Source of the DNA: a virus
DNA: 60,138 bases
Strand: one strand, 5' to 3'
Virus record (IMG/VR): IMGVR_UViG_3300017613_000838
Location: 1-60,138 of that record
In this document: positions 8,878 through 17,280 of the stretch, piece by piece
Numbering within the stretch: the first letter of the stretch is position 1
Layout: the number at the start of each line of letters is the position of its first letter
Program-made: the position numbers and the translations under genes
The notes under the pieces: generated by a model
What the model saw: only the letters and a program-made list of their open reading frames with translations
Told to the model about the DNA's origin: nothing
The model's database searches: none

Positions 8878-9264
8878 TTACGGACTCCAAATTCCGTCCT
8901 CACTTAACACATAAACATTGATTGAATGATCGCCAGGTGTAAGTCCTGCTGTTACTAGATCTGCTACTGTGAGTTCGTGCTTCATAATATACTCTGCTGG
9001 TACCCAACCCTCATCGTAAAGATATCCATCGGTATGATCGGTACCACCAATTCTAACACGATAATCACCTTCAATATCACTTCGCCAACGAAGAATAGTT
9101 GTATCAGCAGTTCCACTATATACAGTATACCTGGAGGGATCAAACATAGAAATTGTAGCTACCAGGCCGAAGAAGAAATTAACATCGTCTCCGTCTGGCA
9201 CATCATACCCAGCGTCGAATGAAAAATTAACATCATCGCCATCTGGTGGTGTATAATCAGCCAT
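8878..9264 (-). CDS. Small virion protein with duplicated PDGDDVNF motif
   Basis: 128 residues. The N-terminus contains two copies of a short motif, PPDGDDVNFSF and VPDGDDVNFFF, within the first 33 residues. The remainder is a beta-rich domain ending in a Gly/Asp-rich strand pair (PGDHSINVYVLSEDG) that resembles fibronectin- or Ig-like folds. It ends seven bases before the GC-rich hairpin. It lies directly downstream of the large structural gene at 9278, so a virion role is inferred. Confidence 0.6.
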   Translation of the reverse strand: MADYTPPDGDDVNFSFDAGYDVPDGDDVNFFFGLVATISMFDPSRYTVYSGTADTTILRWRSDIEGDYRVRIGGTDHTDGYLYDEGWVPAEYIMKHELTVADLVTAGLTPGDHSINVYVLSEDGIWSP

Positions 9265-9277
9265 TTAGTTCTCCTCC

Positions 9278-11815
9278 TTATTGTTTAATATAGTATATAA
9301 TATTAGAATATTGATACACATCTTCTGAAAAAGTGATACCTGAAACAGATGTTTCAGCATAATCTCTGTCGTCATTCACTCCTCCTACTCCAGTGCTGGC
9401 TGACAGTAGTTGACCGTCAAGCCAAACTTCCATGTTTTTACCTTCCTGACCAGAAGTATCATACGGAGTATACACATTACTATCAGGTAATATATGTTCT
9501 ACCCCTGCTGTTATATCGCCAGATACCTCCTCAGTTATCTTGGTTCCTAGTAAGGAATCAAGAGTATCAGAAAGAGCACCGAGGGCTATATCCAGATCGT
9601 CGATGGAATTTGCTATCTCATCGCCATCTATGATGTACCCACCAGTACCATCACCTTCACCTAATAGAAGAAGGTCGCCATCATCATTAATTTCAAAACT
9701 ATTACCATTCTCGTCTAGAATTAAACCAGGCTGACCATAGCTCCTAGCACCTATAGCAGTATTTAGAGCGTTAATGGCTGTTTCCTGATCACCGGTACCC
9801 GACACTATCACATACTCATCAGATACGTTATCCCAGACTGGATCGGTTTCATGGTTGCTAGCTCCTGTGTAGTCCCAAAGGTTAGATACATCATCTACTA
9901 TCTCAGCGTCGCCTTCAAAACCATTCACAAAGTCAGTACGGTGCCATTCATATTCCTCCATCTCTGAAAGAACTCTTCTGAATGGATATACCATCATAAT
10001 TTCTGTCGGATCACTGCCCGTCCAGGTGTAAGGTCCAGCCTCAGTATAAAACTTCACGTACACATCTGTATCCTCACCTGTACCGCTGTGATCTTCCCCG
10101 TCATGGAACTTAGCATAAATTATATCGTCACTGACATCTTTAAATTCAGAGCCAGTAGAAAGATCAATTAAATCTATAGCACATACATCATCACTACCAC
10201 CCTCATCTACAAAATCCCCGCTGTTAGCTGAGCTCTGGAAGATAGGCAAACCACGTCTATCTACCCAATCAGCATATCTAGAATCTATAGGTGTAAACAG
10301 GAATCCCTCATCAGTGCCGGACACCGTAAAGCCGCTGCCAGAGTTATCCGCGCTCACGGCAAGAATTATGGTGTGGGCATCTAGTGTCTGTCCACTTAAG
10401 TTTTCTAAGTTGAGATCTTTGGTGTTTGAGCTACCGGAATCGGTAGTGGTAGGATCGAAATATGTACCTAAGTCTTCATACCAGTCAGATCCGCCCTTGA
10501 CCTGCTTCAGCATAGTTCTTAGTACATTGAGATCATGCTGTAAGGTATCGGTGTAGTCATACTCATCTGCTTTATAGTCTGGATCTACACCAGTAGTGGT
10601 GGGCTCTGCAACATCTACTGTATTGGCATCAGCTATATTATCATCATAATAATTGCTCGCGCCTGTTGCAAATATAGTTTGGTAAATATCATCCAGATAG
10701 AACTTACTTCTACCTATCTGGGCCGGGGCTGCCATACCTATGACATCCCAGTCTGGATCAGTGTCTAAATCATCTACGCTTGCGTTATACGTAGCTGTGC
10801 CGGAGTCTGTGACGTTAAGTGTAGCCGTAGCTATACCATTGGCATCAGTGTAGACTGTACCCGATACTAGTGTACCTATATTATCCCCGCTACCAGAGAA
10901 CGTTACTGGGGCGTCCTCTACCCCTCCACCATTGTCATCGAAAACCTTAGCTTTCATAACAATAGAGGTACCTATATAACCAACTCCCTCTGAACCTGTA
11001 TAAAACTCTATACTAGCTAGTTCAGCAAAACCATATGTGGAAAACTCAAGTATATCAAAGGATATAGTTCCAGCATTATAACTTACATTTTCAATTTTGT
11101 CAACAAACTGGCTAGCTACATTACCATTATAATCTGTAACAGTATGCCAGGTGCTGCCATCATTGTATGTAATAAATGGAGCTGCCGAAAAGCCAGACTT
11201 AGAAGCAGCTATGGAGTTAGTATCTTTAATAGCGAGAAGACTAGCTATTACTGAATCTGATGTTACGTAGATCTGATCATTATACAACCTCAATCCACTC
11301 ATGTCCAGATCGTGGAAATAAAGTTGTTCTATATTATCTTTACTAATTCTAACGGTGATGTTTGAAGCATCACTACTTTCTAAATCAGTGTATATAGCAT
11401 TTTCATAACCTTTAACAGCCCAACTAGTATCGTCTTTATCATCTGTGTTGGCATGTAGTGGCGGGTCATCAAAATCAAATGCTATACCGCTGGACACAAC
11501 TGTCTCGTAATTGGAGCCACCGTCATAGAACTTAGCATACACAAACTGCATAGCATTTGTGTCTACTAATGTTCCTGTTATCGTGGTTGTCCTAGCTGAC
11601 ATGTCTACCCACGAAGCACTGCCTGAACTCGTTACACCATCTACCCCCCAGACTTTATATTTAGATCCGGGGTAAGAAAAGGCATCGGGGCCGCGTAGGG
11701 AAACATTGACTTGGAGACCATGAGTTAGCCACACGTGGTCAGCATCACTAACCTCGACAGCTGGAGTCGACGGCAGCGTATCACTGTACGTTATACTCCA
11801 TGAATTGCTTGCCAT
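9278..11815 (-). CDS. Large virion protein with bacterial Ig-like (Big_1) domain
   Basis: 845 residues. An N-terminal beta-rich region is followed by a Big_1/invasin-like Ig domain around residues 270-355 (KAKVFDDNGGGVEDAPVTFS, then TDANGIATATLNVTDSG). The C-terminal half (about 370-845) is clearly homologous to the whole of the next gene at 11845. Shared phrases include YFDPT, GSSNTK, DEGGSD-VC, MEEYEW-RTDF and SGQEGKNM-V. The protein looks like a fusion of a duplicated structural protein with an adhesive head domain. Ig-like domains on phage virions are thought to aid surface binding. Confidence 0.75.
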   Translation of the reverse strand: MASNSWSITYSDTLPSTPAVEVSDADHVWLTHGLQVNVSLRGPDAFSYPGSKYKVWGVDGVTSSGSASWVDMSARTTTITGTLVDTNAMQFVYAKFYDGGSNYETVVSSGIAFDFDDPPLHANTDDKDDTSWAVKGYENAIYTDLESSDASNITVRISKDNIEQLYFHDLDMSGLRLYNDQIYVTSDSVIASLLAIKDTNSIAASKSGFSAAPFITYNDGSTWHTVTDYNGNVASQFVDKIENVSYNAGTISFDILEFSTYGFAELASIEFYTGSEGVGYIGTSIVMKAKVFDDNGGGVEDAPVTFSGSGDNIGTLVSGTVYTDANGIATATLNVTDSGTATYNASVDDLDTDPDWDVIGMAAPAQIGRSKFYLDDIYQTIFATGASNYYDDNIADANTVDVAEPTTTGVDPDYKADEYDYTDTLQHDLNVLRTMLKQVKGGSDWYEDLGTYFDPTTTDSGSSNTKDLNLENLSGQTLDAHTIILAVSADNSGSGFTVSGTDEGFLFTPIDSRYADWVDRRGLPIFQSSANSGDFVDEGGSDDVCAIDLIDLSTGSEFKDVSDDIIYAKFHDGEDHSGTGEDTDVYVKFYTEAGPYTWTGSDPTEIMMVYPFRRVLSEMEEYEWHRTDFVNGFEGDAEIVDDVSNLWDYTGASNHETDPVWDNVSDEYVIVSGTGDQETAINALNTAIGARSYGQPGLILDENGNSFEINDDGDLLLLGEGDGTGGYIIDGDEIANSIDDLDIALGALSDTLDSLLGTKITEEVSGDITAGVEHILPDSNVYTPYDTSGQEGKNMEVWLDGQLLSASTGVGGVNDDRDYAETSVSGITFSEDVYQYSNIIYYIKQ

Positions 11816-11844
11816 ACCTCATACTCTCCTTCAGTATATTTTTA

Positions 11845-13134
11845 TTACTGTCTAATCATATAAGTGATATTTCTCCCTACTTGGACGTCAAACCTAAATG
11901 TAACGCCAGAAGCAGTGGTTTCTCCATAGTCTCTGTCAGCGTTAGCGCCAGCGGCGCCAGTGTCGGCGGCCAATAACTGACCGTCAACAAACACGTCCAT
12001 ATTTTTACCTTCCTGCCCAGCTGTGCTGGCCGGAGTATATGATAAGGTATATGGCAGTGAGTGCTCTACATTTTTAGATATTAATACTGATACTGACTCA
12101 ACGTACTTTTCTGCCACACTAGCGTCTATGCTATCCGCAAGAGCGCCTAGTCCAACATCCAAGTCGTCCAGAGAATCAGCAATATCATCACCGGTAGTGA
12201 TATAGTTGCTTTCTGTGTAAGTCCTGTCACCAATCTCAGTGTTTAGAAGATTGATAGCAGTTGTAAGGTCACCTGGGTCAGAAACCAGTACGTAATTACC
12301 ACTGGTGTTGTCCCAGGACGGGTCAGTAGCGTTGTCAGAAGCGCCAGTATAAGACCATAGGTTTTGGATGTCTTCGATAATCTCAACATCGCCTTCCCAT
12401 GAGCTGATAAAGTCAGTTCTTAGCCATTCATACTCCTCCATATTAGTGAGTAGCTTACGTTGTGGGTATACGAACGCAAGCGATGATACTCCAGATACCA
12501 TAGTTGTTTCAGCATCATCCGCATAGAATCTTACATATACGTCTGTGCCGTCACCGGTACCAGTGAAGTCTTCACCGTCATAGAGTTTACCATAAATGAC
12601 GTCACCACTACCATCTACGATTTCACCATCAGTATCTAGATTGACGATATCGACACGACATACGTTGTCCGAGCCGCCTTCGTCAAAGTAGCTACCAGCG
12701 TTGGCTGTACTTTCGTAAATGGGTAGTCCCGTTCTGTCAGTAGGTGTGGCGTATTGAGTAGTGACGCCGGTCATTAATACACCAGTATCACTTTCGGATA
12801 CAGTCCAACCAGAAGCAGAGTTATCATTAGCAACAGCTATGATTATTGTATTAGCATCAAGGGTGTGCCCCTTCATGTTTTCCAAAGTCACTGCTTTTGT
12901 GTTCGAACTGCCAGATGTAGTGTTGGTAGGATCGAAGTAATTACCGGGATCGTCGTACCAGTTTGTTCCGCCCTTTACCTGCTTCAGAAGGGTTCTAAGA
13001 ATGTTAGTGTCTTCTTCTAACGAACCAGAAACCGTAGGCTCAGCTACTGCTGATGTGTTAGCGCCAGCAACGGCATCATCATAAGTAGCAGCGCGTCTAA
13101 TTTGCTCTAACTGCCTTAATAGACTTCTAGCCAT
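11845..13134 (-). CDS. Virion structural protein, paralogue of the gene at 9278
   Basis: 429 residues starting MARSLLRQLEQIRRAATYDD, the same MARSLLR start as the partial gene at the left edge. Most of its length aligns with the C-terminal half of its downstream neighbour, which shows a tandem duplication. Highly conserved blocks include NWYDDPGNYFDPT, SANAGSYFDEGGSDNVC, MEEYEWLRTDFI and the C-terminal SVLISKNVEHSLPYTLSYTP region. No known domain is recognised. It lies directly after the head module, so a neck, tail-base or fibre-base protein is plausible. Confidence 0.7.
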   Translation of the reverse strand: MARSLLRQLEQIRRAATYDDAVAGANTSAVAEPTVSGSLEEDTNILRTLLKQVKGGTNWYDDPGNYFDPTNTTSGSSNTKAVTLENMKGHTLDANTIIIAVANDNSASGWTVSESDTGVLMTGVTTQYATPTDRTGLPIYESTANAGSYFDEGGSDNVCRVDIVNLDTDGEIVDGSGDVIYGKLYDGEDFTGTGDGTDVYVRFYADDAETTMVSGVSSLAFVYPQRKLLTNMEEYEWLRTDFISSWEGDVEIIEDIQNLWSYTGASDNATDPSWDNTSGNYVLVSDPGDLTTAINLLNTEIGDRTYTESNYITTGDDIADSLDDLDVGLGALADSIDASVAEKYVESVSVLISKNVEHSLPYTLSYTPASTAGQEGKNMDVFVDGQLLAADTGAAGANADRDYGETTASGVTFRFDVQVGRNITYMIRQ

Positions 13135-13165
13135 TTGTTTCTCCTCCTAAGTGTTATTATATAAT

Positions 13166-13198
13166 ATGAAGAAAACTTCATGTAAACCTAAGAGGTTT
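13166..13198 (-). other. Two short hairpins in an intergenic gap
   Basis: Two perfect 6-bp inverted repeats lie back to back in the 73-nt gap between the genes at 13208 and 11845: atgaag-aaaa-cttcat and aaacct-aag-aggttt. No T-run follows on the transcribed strand. They may act as an attenuator or as an RNA processing or stability element at the head/tail module boundary. Confidence 0.4.
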
Positions 13199-13207
13199 CT
13201 TTTCAAT

Positions 13208-13726
13208 TTATCTCCTATTACTAATGGCCAGTTCCTGAATTCTTTTCATCAAAATACGGCGTAAGCTGTCTTTACCGGTGCGCTGATGTGCTTGTTTTTC
13301 AGCATACTTAAGAAGTTGTATATCCTGAATAGTAGGAATAACTTCACGTGCTGCTCTAACTGATAGCTCAACAACATCATCTACGCTCATTTCGGTTGGG
13401 ACAACCGGTGCCACATTCTCCCCCCTTGATTTATCCGTCTTGACGACGTTAGATCCCTGTACCGTAGCCTCTACTTCAACCTGTAATACTTTGCCTGACA
13501 AAACCTCCGCGTAAGGCTTGTTATCTTCATGAAAAATCTGCCATTTGTTCTTATCACGAAGTTTAACTTCTTGTAACCATTGAATGAATTCTTTTCCCTT
13601 TTTCAGATCGTGTCTTTTACCGTATTGTTCGTACAGATCATCCAGTAGGATCGTCTGTCCTGGGCCCACTGATCTCTTCATTGTGTGTGCCCATAGGTGG
13701 GTCATGTTCTTCACGTAACCTTTCAT
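13208..13726 (-). CDS. Unknown phage protein of the head module
   Basis: 172 residues, charged and mostly helical, with no recognised domain. A Pro/Val/Asn linker near residues 88-110 separates an N-terminal half (DDLYEQYGKRHDLKKGKEFI) from a C-terminal helical half (REVIPTIQDIQLLKYAEKQA). The start is fixed by AAGGAGAAGATT-ATG, which forces an 89-nt overlap with the upstream DUF1360-like gene. The position just after the capsid gene suggests a head-completion or minor structural role, which is inference. Confidence 0.6.
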   Translation of the reverse strand: MKGYVKNMTHLWAHTMKRSVGPGQTILLDDLYEQYGKRHDLKKGKEFIQWLQEVKLRDKNKWQIFHEDNKPYAEVLSGKVLQVEVEATVQGSNVVKTDKSRGENVAPVVPTEMSVDDVVELSVRAAREVIPTIQDIQLLKYAEKQAHQRTGKDSLRRILMKRIQELAISNRR

Positions 13727-14063
13727 AATCTTCTCCTTCTCTAGTAAAGTTTAAATCCCTTGGCCTTTTCTCGTCCAACCAGTCTATAATAAAATGCAGC
13801 ATATTGGACAGTCTGTGTAAAATTAATATGGTAATTATAAAATCCAAACGATCCGTCAGAAACCATACCGTGGGTAATATAGCAGCCCACACAGAAGTAC
13901 AATAGCCGCAGTCTAGTATATCATGGATGAAATTTAAAATCTTAAATCTCCTCCACTTATGTAGAGGTGCCTTGATAAATCTTATAGAAAATTCTGACTT
14001 TGTCAGTAAGTTAGTTATAGCTTCTGTAGCTAAACCCGCTATTATAAGATCTAGATATATCAT
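13638..14063 (-). CDS. DUF1360-like membrane protein
   Basis: 141 residues. Two hydrophobic segments flank a CGYCTSVWAA motif (about residues 52-61), the CxxC-x-W signature of DUF1360 proteins found in phages and spore-formers. The C-terminal about 40 residues are hydrophilic and overlap the next gene by 89 nt. DUF1360 function is not established. Location between the major capsid gene and structural genes is common for accessory membrane proteins in phage head operons. Confidence 0.65.
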   Translation of the reverse strand: MIYLDLIIAGLATEAITNLLTKSEFSIRFIKAPLHKWRRFKILNFIHDILDCGYCTSVWAAILPTVWFLTDRLDFIITILILHRLSNMLHFIIDWLDEKRPRDLNFTREGEDYERLREEHDPPMGTHNEEISGPRTDDPTG

Positions 14064-14076
14064 CCTAAGTCCTTGA

Positions 14077-14106
14077 GATATCTAACCCCGCAAAGGGCTA
14101 GATATC
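14077..14106 (-). terminator. 12-bp hairpin downstream of the capsid gene
   Basis: On the transcribed strand GATATCTAGCCC pairs with GGGTTAGATATC (one G-T pair) around a short loop, 27 nt after the capsid stop codon. No U-tract follows, so it may protect the 3' end of an abundant capsid mRNA or act as a weak or factor-aided terminator. Confidence 0.55.
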
Positions 14107-14132
14107 GAGATTGCATCACAATCCATATATTT

Positions 14133-15200
14133 TTATAGAGAGCGGTCGATGACGCCCAGACCAAGCATTCTTGGGTCTAGACAAGCAAAACCTAACTCGG
14201 CCCATCCAAAGAAACCTTGTTTCTGGACGCGCAACAGAGTTGGGTCATCGTGAGCTTCGTATTCTTTACGGATTGGCATAACCAATGAGTCATTAACGCT
14301 CAGATCGAAAGCAACAACCTGAGTCTCACCGAGAGTGTTAACAGTACCATCAGCATTAGTAGTATTCGGATTGTCGAGCGTGTATTGATTATAAGTATCA
14401 CTTACATCAGCAACGAACTTACCAAATTCAGAACCATTACCATTGATATTGTATAGCCCGGTAGCACCTAGGTGCTGCACTTCGTGCAGAGCTACGTTCC
14501 AAATGCTGCCCATGCCTGCAGCCTGAAAGATTTCACGCCTCGTGACAGGATCGATATCTGTATCGGTCCATTCACGGATATCAGCCGCGTCTTCAGGAGA
14601 CACGTACAGATCGGTTAGAGTTCGACCGATTCTCTTGAAACCAACCATCATCTTATTGATGAGTTCCTTCGACAGGTAACCAGCACCTGTAGAAGCTGGG
14701 TTAATTTCGTAGATCGGAGCTGGGCGAGAACCCAACAGACCCTTACCAGAGAAACTAGATGTAGCAGCGGGCATAATCACTCGCCAGCCACACTCTTCCT
14801 CGTAGTTTGCTAAGTCTTTAGCTACGCGAGCCGCAGACCTTTGCGCGATATCCACTCGAGAATCACGAGCATATGTGATCTTCCAATCAGCGGAAGCATT
14901 GATAGCAAACGTCGGAACGTAAACTTCTTCTCCAATACCTTCGATGAAGTTTTGAGCCATATAACCAAGTCCAGGTAGAACCCAAACTGGAATTTCAAAG
15001 TCCTCAGCAACCGGATAAACGGCCTGAGCACCTGGGGCCAGTCTTTCGACAGCAAACATCTGTCTCATGATGGACTCCAACTCAATCTTCTGAAGGATGG
15101 GAGTTGTGATAGCTGCCGCGAATGCTCTGAAAGCTGCCTGACCCTCAGGTCCGGCCTCCGCGGTTGCTCTAAACAGTTCTTGCATTTCCTTAAGTTCCAT
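14133..15200 (-). CDS. Major capsid protein (HK97-fold)
   Basis: 355 residues with the order typical of HK97-fold capsid proteins. A helical N-terminal arm is followed by a segment that includes VYVPTFAINASADWKITYAR (E-loop or P-domain region). A central Gly/Ala-rich stretch and a C-terminal WAELGFACLDPRMLGLG end complete it. The order portal, protease, scaffold, then this gene is the classic head gene order, and it is followed by an mRNA-stabilising hairpin. I recognise it by context and length more than by motif. Confidence 0.8.
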   Translation of the reverse strand: MELKEMQELFRATAEAGPEGQAAFRAFAAAITTPILQKIELESIMRQMFAVERLAPGAQAVYPVAEDFEIPVWVLPGLGYMAQNFIEGIGEEVYVPTFAINASADWKITYARDSRVDIAQRSAARVAKDLANYEEECGWRVIMPAATSSFSGKGLLGSRPAPIYEINPASTGAGYLSKELINKMMVGFKRIGRTLTDLYVSPEDAADIREWTDTDIDPVTRREIFQAAGMGSIWNVALHEVQHLGATGLYNINGNGSEFGKFVADVSDTYNQYTLDNPNTTNADGTVNTLGETQVVAFDLSVNDSLVMPIRKEYEAHDDPTLLRVQKQGFFGWAELGFACLDPRMLGLGVIDRSL

Positions 15201-15279
15201 GTTTACAACTCCTCCTATGAGTTTATAGTTTAGGAAGCACTAATCCGTGCCTTAATCCCTTCTTTAAAGATTTAATAGA

Positions 15280-15912
15280 TTAGACCAAAATTTTGATTCT
15301 AATCGGATACAATGTGGTGTTATTGATGTTGGCCTGGCATTTCGCCACGCTAGCACCCTTAACTACAACGCCGACCACCTCAGATGAATCAAGTGCATCA
15401 CCATCAGCAGCAGTCGTACCTTCAACGTCACTGTTCGTAACCTTAGCTTCATCAGCTGAGCAGAACAGTTGATCGCCAGGAGCCATCTCAAAATTAGCAA
15501 CGATAGCTGCGGCGGACATTTTACAAGTATAATGAACGGTGTCCCAGATACCCAAGTGAGCAACGCCTAGCGGAGCTTCCTTGGTACCTTCGATAGCACC
15601 TTGAGCATCGTAATCGGGCTGAGCAATAACATCACTGGAGCCCAGGTCGCCTGGCATCATAAAGCCAGTCGGATGTACCTGGTGGTATCCAGTTTTAACT
15701 TTCTGCATGGCGAAACCAAATGCAGCATATTCACCAGTGCCCTTAGCAGTTTTCTTAAAAACAATGGGCTCCTGATTAGCAGCAGTAGAGTCCAAATAAA
15801 GCACGGACCCCGCGTAGCAGACAACACCACCGACGCCAGCTGAACCGCTTCCGGTCTGGGCGCCGTAACTACAAAATTGATTTTCGACAACAGGATGTCT
15901 TGGAATAAACAT
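15280..15912 (-). CDS. Putative head decoration protein
   Basis: 210 residues, rich in Gly, Ala and Val, beta-strand-prone, no signal peptide. It sits between scaffold and capsid genes, the usual place for capsid decoration or cement proteins. Several Cys residues are present (CSYGAQ, VVCYAG, YTCKMS, LFCSAD, AKCQAN), unusual for a cytoplasmic virion protein. A small hairpin-forming stretch lies in the 79-nt gap between this gene and the capsid gene. The decoration role is inferred from position. Confidence 0.6.
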   Translation of the reverse strand: MFIPRHPVVENQFCSYGAQTGSGSAGVGGVVCYAGSVLYLDSTAANQEPIVFKKTAKGTGEYAAFGFAMQKVKTGYHQVHPTGFMMPGDLGSSDVIAQPDYDAQGAIEGTKEAPLGVAHLGIWDTVHYTCKMSAAAIVANFEMAPGDQLFCSADEAKVTNSDVEGTTAADGDALDSSEVVGVVVKGASVAKCQANINNTTLYPIRIKILV

Positions 15913-15931
15913 AATCCTAGTTCCTCCTTAA

Positions 15932-16696
15932 TTAATCATTTTTCATACGGTCAGCCATCGCATTGCCCAGTTTCGCGTATTTGGCCAGCACGTCGTCGGA
16001 GGGTGTAACCTCCATATTCATTGCAGCAGCAACTGCTGTGTCAGGATCGACATTAGCAGGAGGTGTTTCCTCTTCGGCAACTTCTTCTTCTTCCTCAGAA
16101 GCTTCCTCAGATTCTTCCTCATTCGCTACCTCTTCTTCTTCCTCAGCTTCGGCTGTTTCTTCCTCAGCTACCTCTTCCTCTTGAGTCTCCTCTTCAGAAG
16201 CTGTTTCCTCTTCGGTTTCTTCAGCCTTGGCCAACTCAGCTTTAACAGCGCTTCTCAGAGAGACGAGCTCTTCTTTATAACTTCCAAATTCCTCGTCTTC
16301 CATCTCTCTAACTTTAGCCGTCTGGGCATCCTTGTCAGAGAGTGCCACGCCTGCTTCTGCTAATTCAGCCATGCGAAGCTCAGCAGCCTTATCTTTCTTC
16401 ATTTCCTCAATCACATTCTCAGATTCGGCAAGCTTTGTTGCTGATTCTTCGGCCTCGGTCTTAGCTGCCTCAAGCTCAGACGTTAGCTCCTCGATTTTAG
16501 CTTCCAGTTCTGTAACCTGATTAGCTACCTCCTCACTGTCAGCGTTCTTGCCTTCGAGCGCTTCGGTAAGTTGAGTAATCTTATCAGCAGACTTCTGGAG
16601 AGCTTTCTCGGTTTCAGCTCTTTGCTCTGCCTCTTCTTTCTGAGAAAAGATTTCGGCTACAGCAGCCTCGACACTTTTCTTCAGTTCTTCATTCAT
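15932..16696 (-). CDS. Capsid scaffolding protein
   Basis: 254 residues. The N-terminal about 150 residues are coiled coil (TQLTEALEGKNADSEE region, TELEAKIEEL repeats), then comes an extremely Glu-rich segment of about 60 residues and a C-terminal YAKLGNAMADRMKND. This acidic-plus-coiled-coil form between protease and capsid genes is typical of internal scaffolding proteins. These fill the prohead and are cut by the prohead protease. The C-terminal basic helix would bind the capsid protein. Confidence 0.8.
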   Translation of the reverse strand: MNEELKKSVEAAVAEIFSQKEEAEQRAETEKALQKSADKITQLTEALEGKNADSEEVANQVTELEAKIEELTSELEAAKTEAEESATKLAESENVIEEMKKDKAAELRMAELAEAGVALSDKDAQTAKVREMEDEEFGSYKEELVSLRSAVKAELAKAEETEEETASEEETQEEEVAEEETAEAEEEEEVANEEESEEASEEEEEVAEEETPPANVDPDTAVAAAMNMEVTPSDDVLAKYAKLGNAMADRMKND

Positions 16697-16823
16697 AGAG
16701 TAATACCTCCTATAAAATTTTAAATGAGATATTTATTTTTTGTTACCAACCTGAATGAATTTAAGTATTTTTTATAAGTCTAATTCCCTTTTCCTAATAC
16801 CTAAATCTATCAATCAATTATTT
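16697..16823. other. 127-nt AT-rich gap before the scaffold gene
   Basis: No reading frame of useful length. On the transcribed strand it contains AT-rich stretches including TTATAAAAAATAC, which could be a -10-like element for a late promoter, and ends in a good TAGGAGGTATTACTCT site for the scaffold start. No TTGACA-type -35 is seen. Confidence 0.3.
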
Positions 16824-17231
16824 TTACGGCAGCGATTGAGCTGCGCCAGTATTACCTCTACAGGCAATAGCTTCAACGTCAGGGATCATGCCTACCATAA
16901 CCATGACGTCAGCGGAACCCGCAGCACTAGAAGTAAGTTCGATCTTGTTCTCAGAAGAATTCTTCGTAACGAAAAGATCCATTCCAGCGGCCTGCGCACC
17001 AGTTGTGACCGAACAATAGTCAGCAGCTGGCATACCATGAAATTTAACACCACTGATAACTGTAACAGTTTCAGCGCCAGAGAATTCCACAGTATCTACC
17101 CACACAAAAGGATATGCGTGGTTGTTACCCATATTACGATAGATCAACGCTAACGCGTCGTCACCATTAATACGAGTGATCTTCGGCATACTTCTCAGTT
17201 TGCCTTGTTGTCCAATGTTAATGTCTGGCAT
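16824..17231 (-). CDS. Small beta-rich head protein
   Basis: 135 residues, beta-strand-prone with motifs such as HAYPFVWVDTVEFSGAET and SAAGSADVMVMVGMIPD. It resembles in composition the Hoc/decoration or head-tail joining proteins that lie between protease and scaffold genes. No catalytic motif or membrane segment. Function inferred from gene order. Confidence 0.55.
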   Translation of the reverse strand: MPDINIGQQGKLRSMPKITRINGDDALALIYRNMGNNHAYPFVWVDTVEFSGAETVTVISGVKFHGMPAADYCSVTTGAQAAGMDLFVTKNSSENKIELTSSAAGSADVMVMVGMIPDVEAIACRGNTGAAQSLP

Positions 17232-17280
17232 AATTGCCTCCTTTACGATCTAGTTTTAACTGCCTCGCATCAAGCAGCTT

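Noticed and set aside
15963-16184. Plus-strand Ser-rich reading frames
   Set aside because: Antisense of the Glu-rich scaffold tail; low-complexity complement, not a gene.
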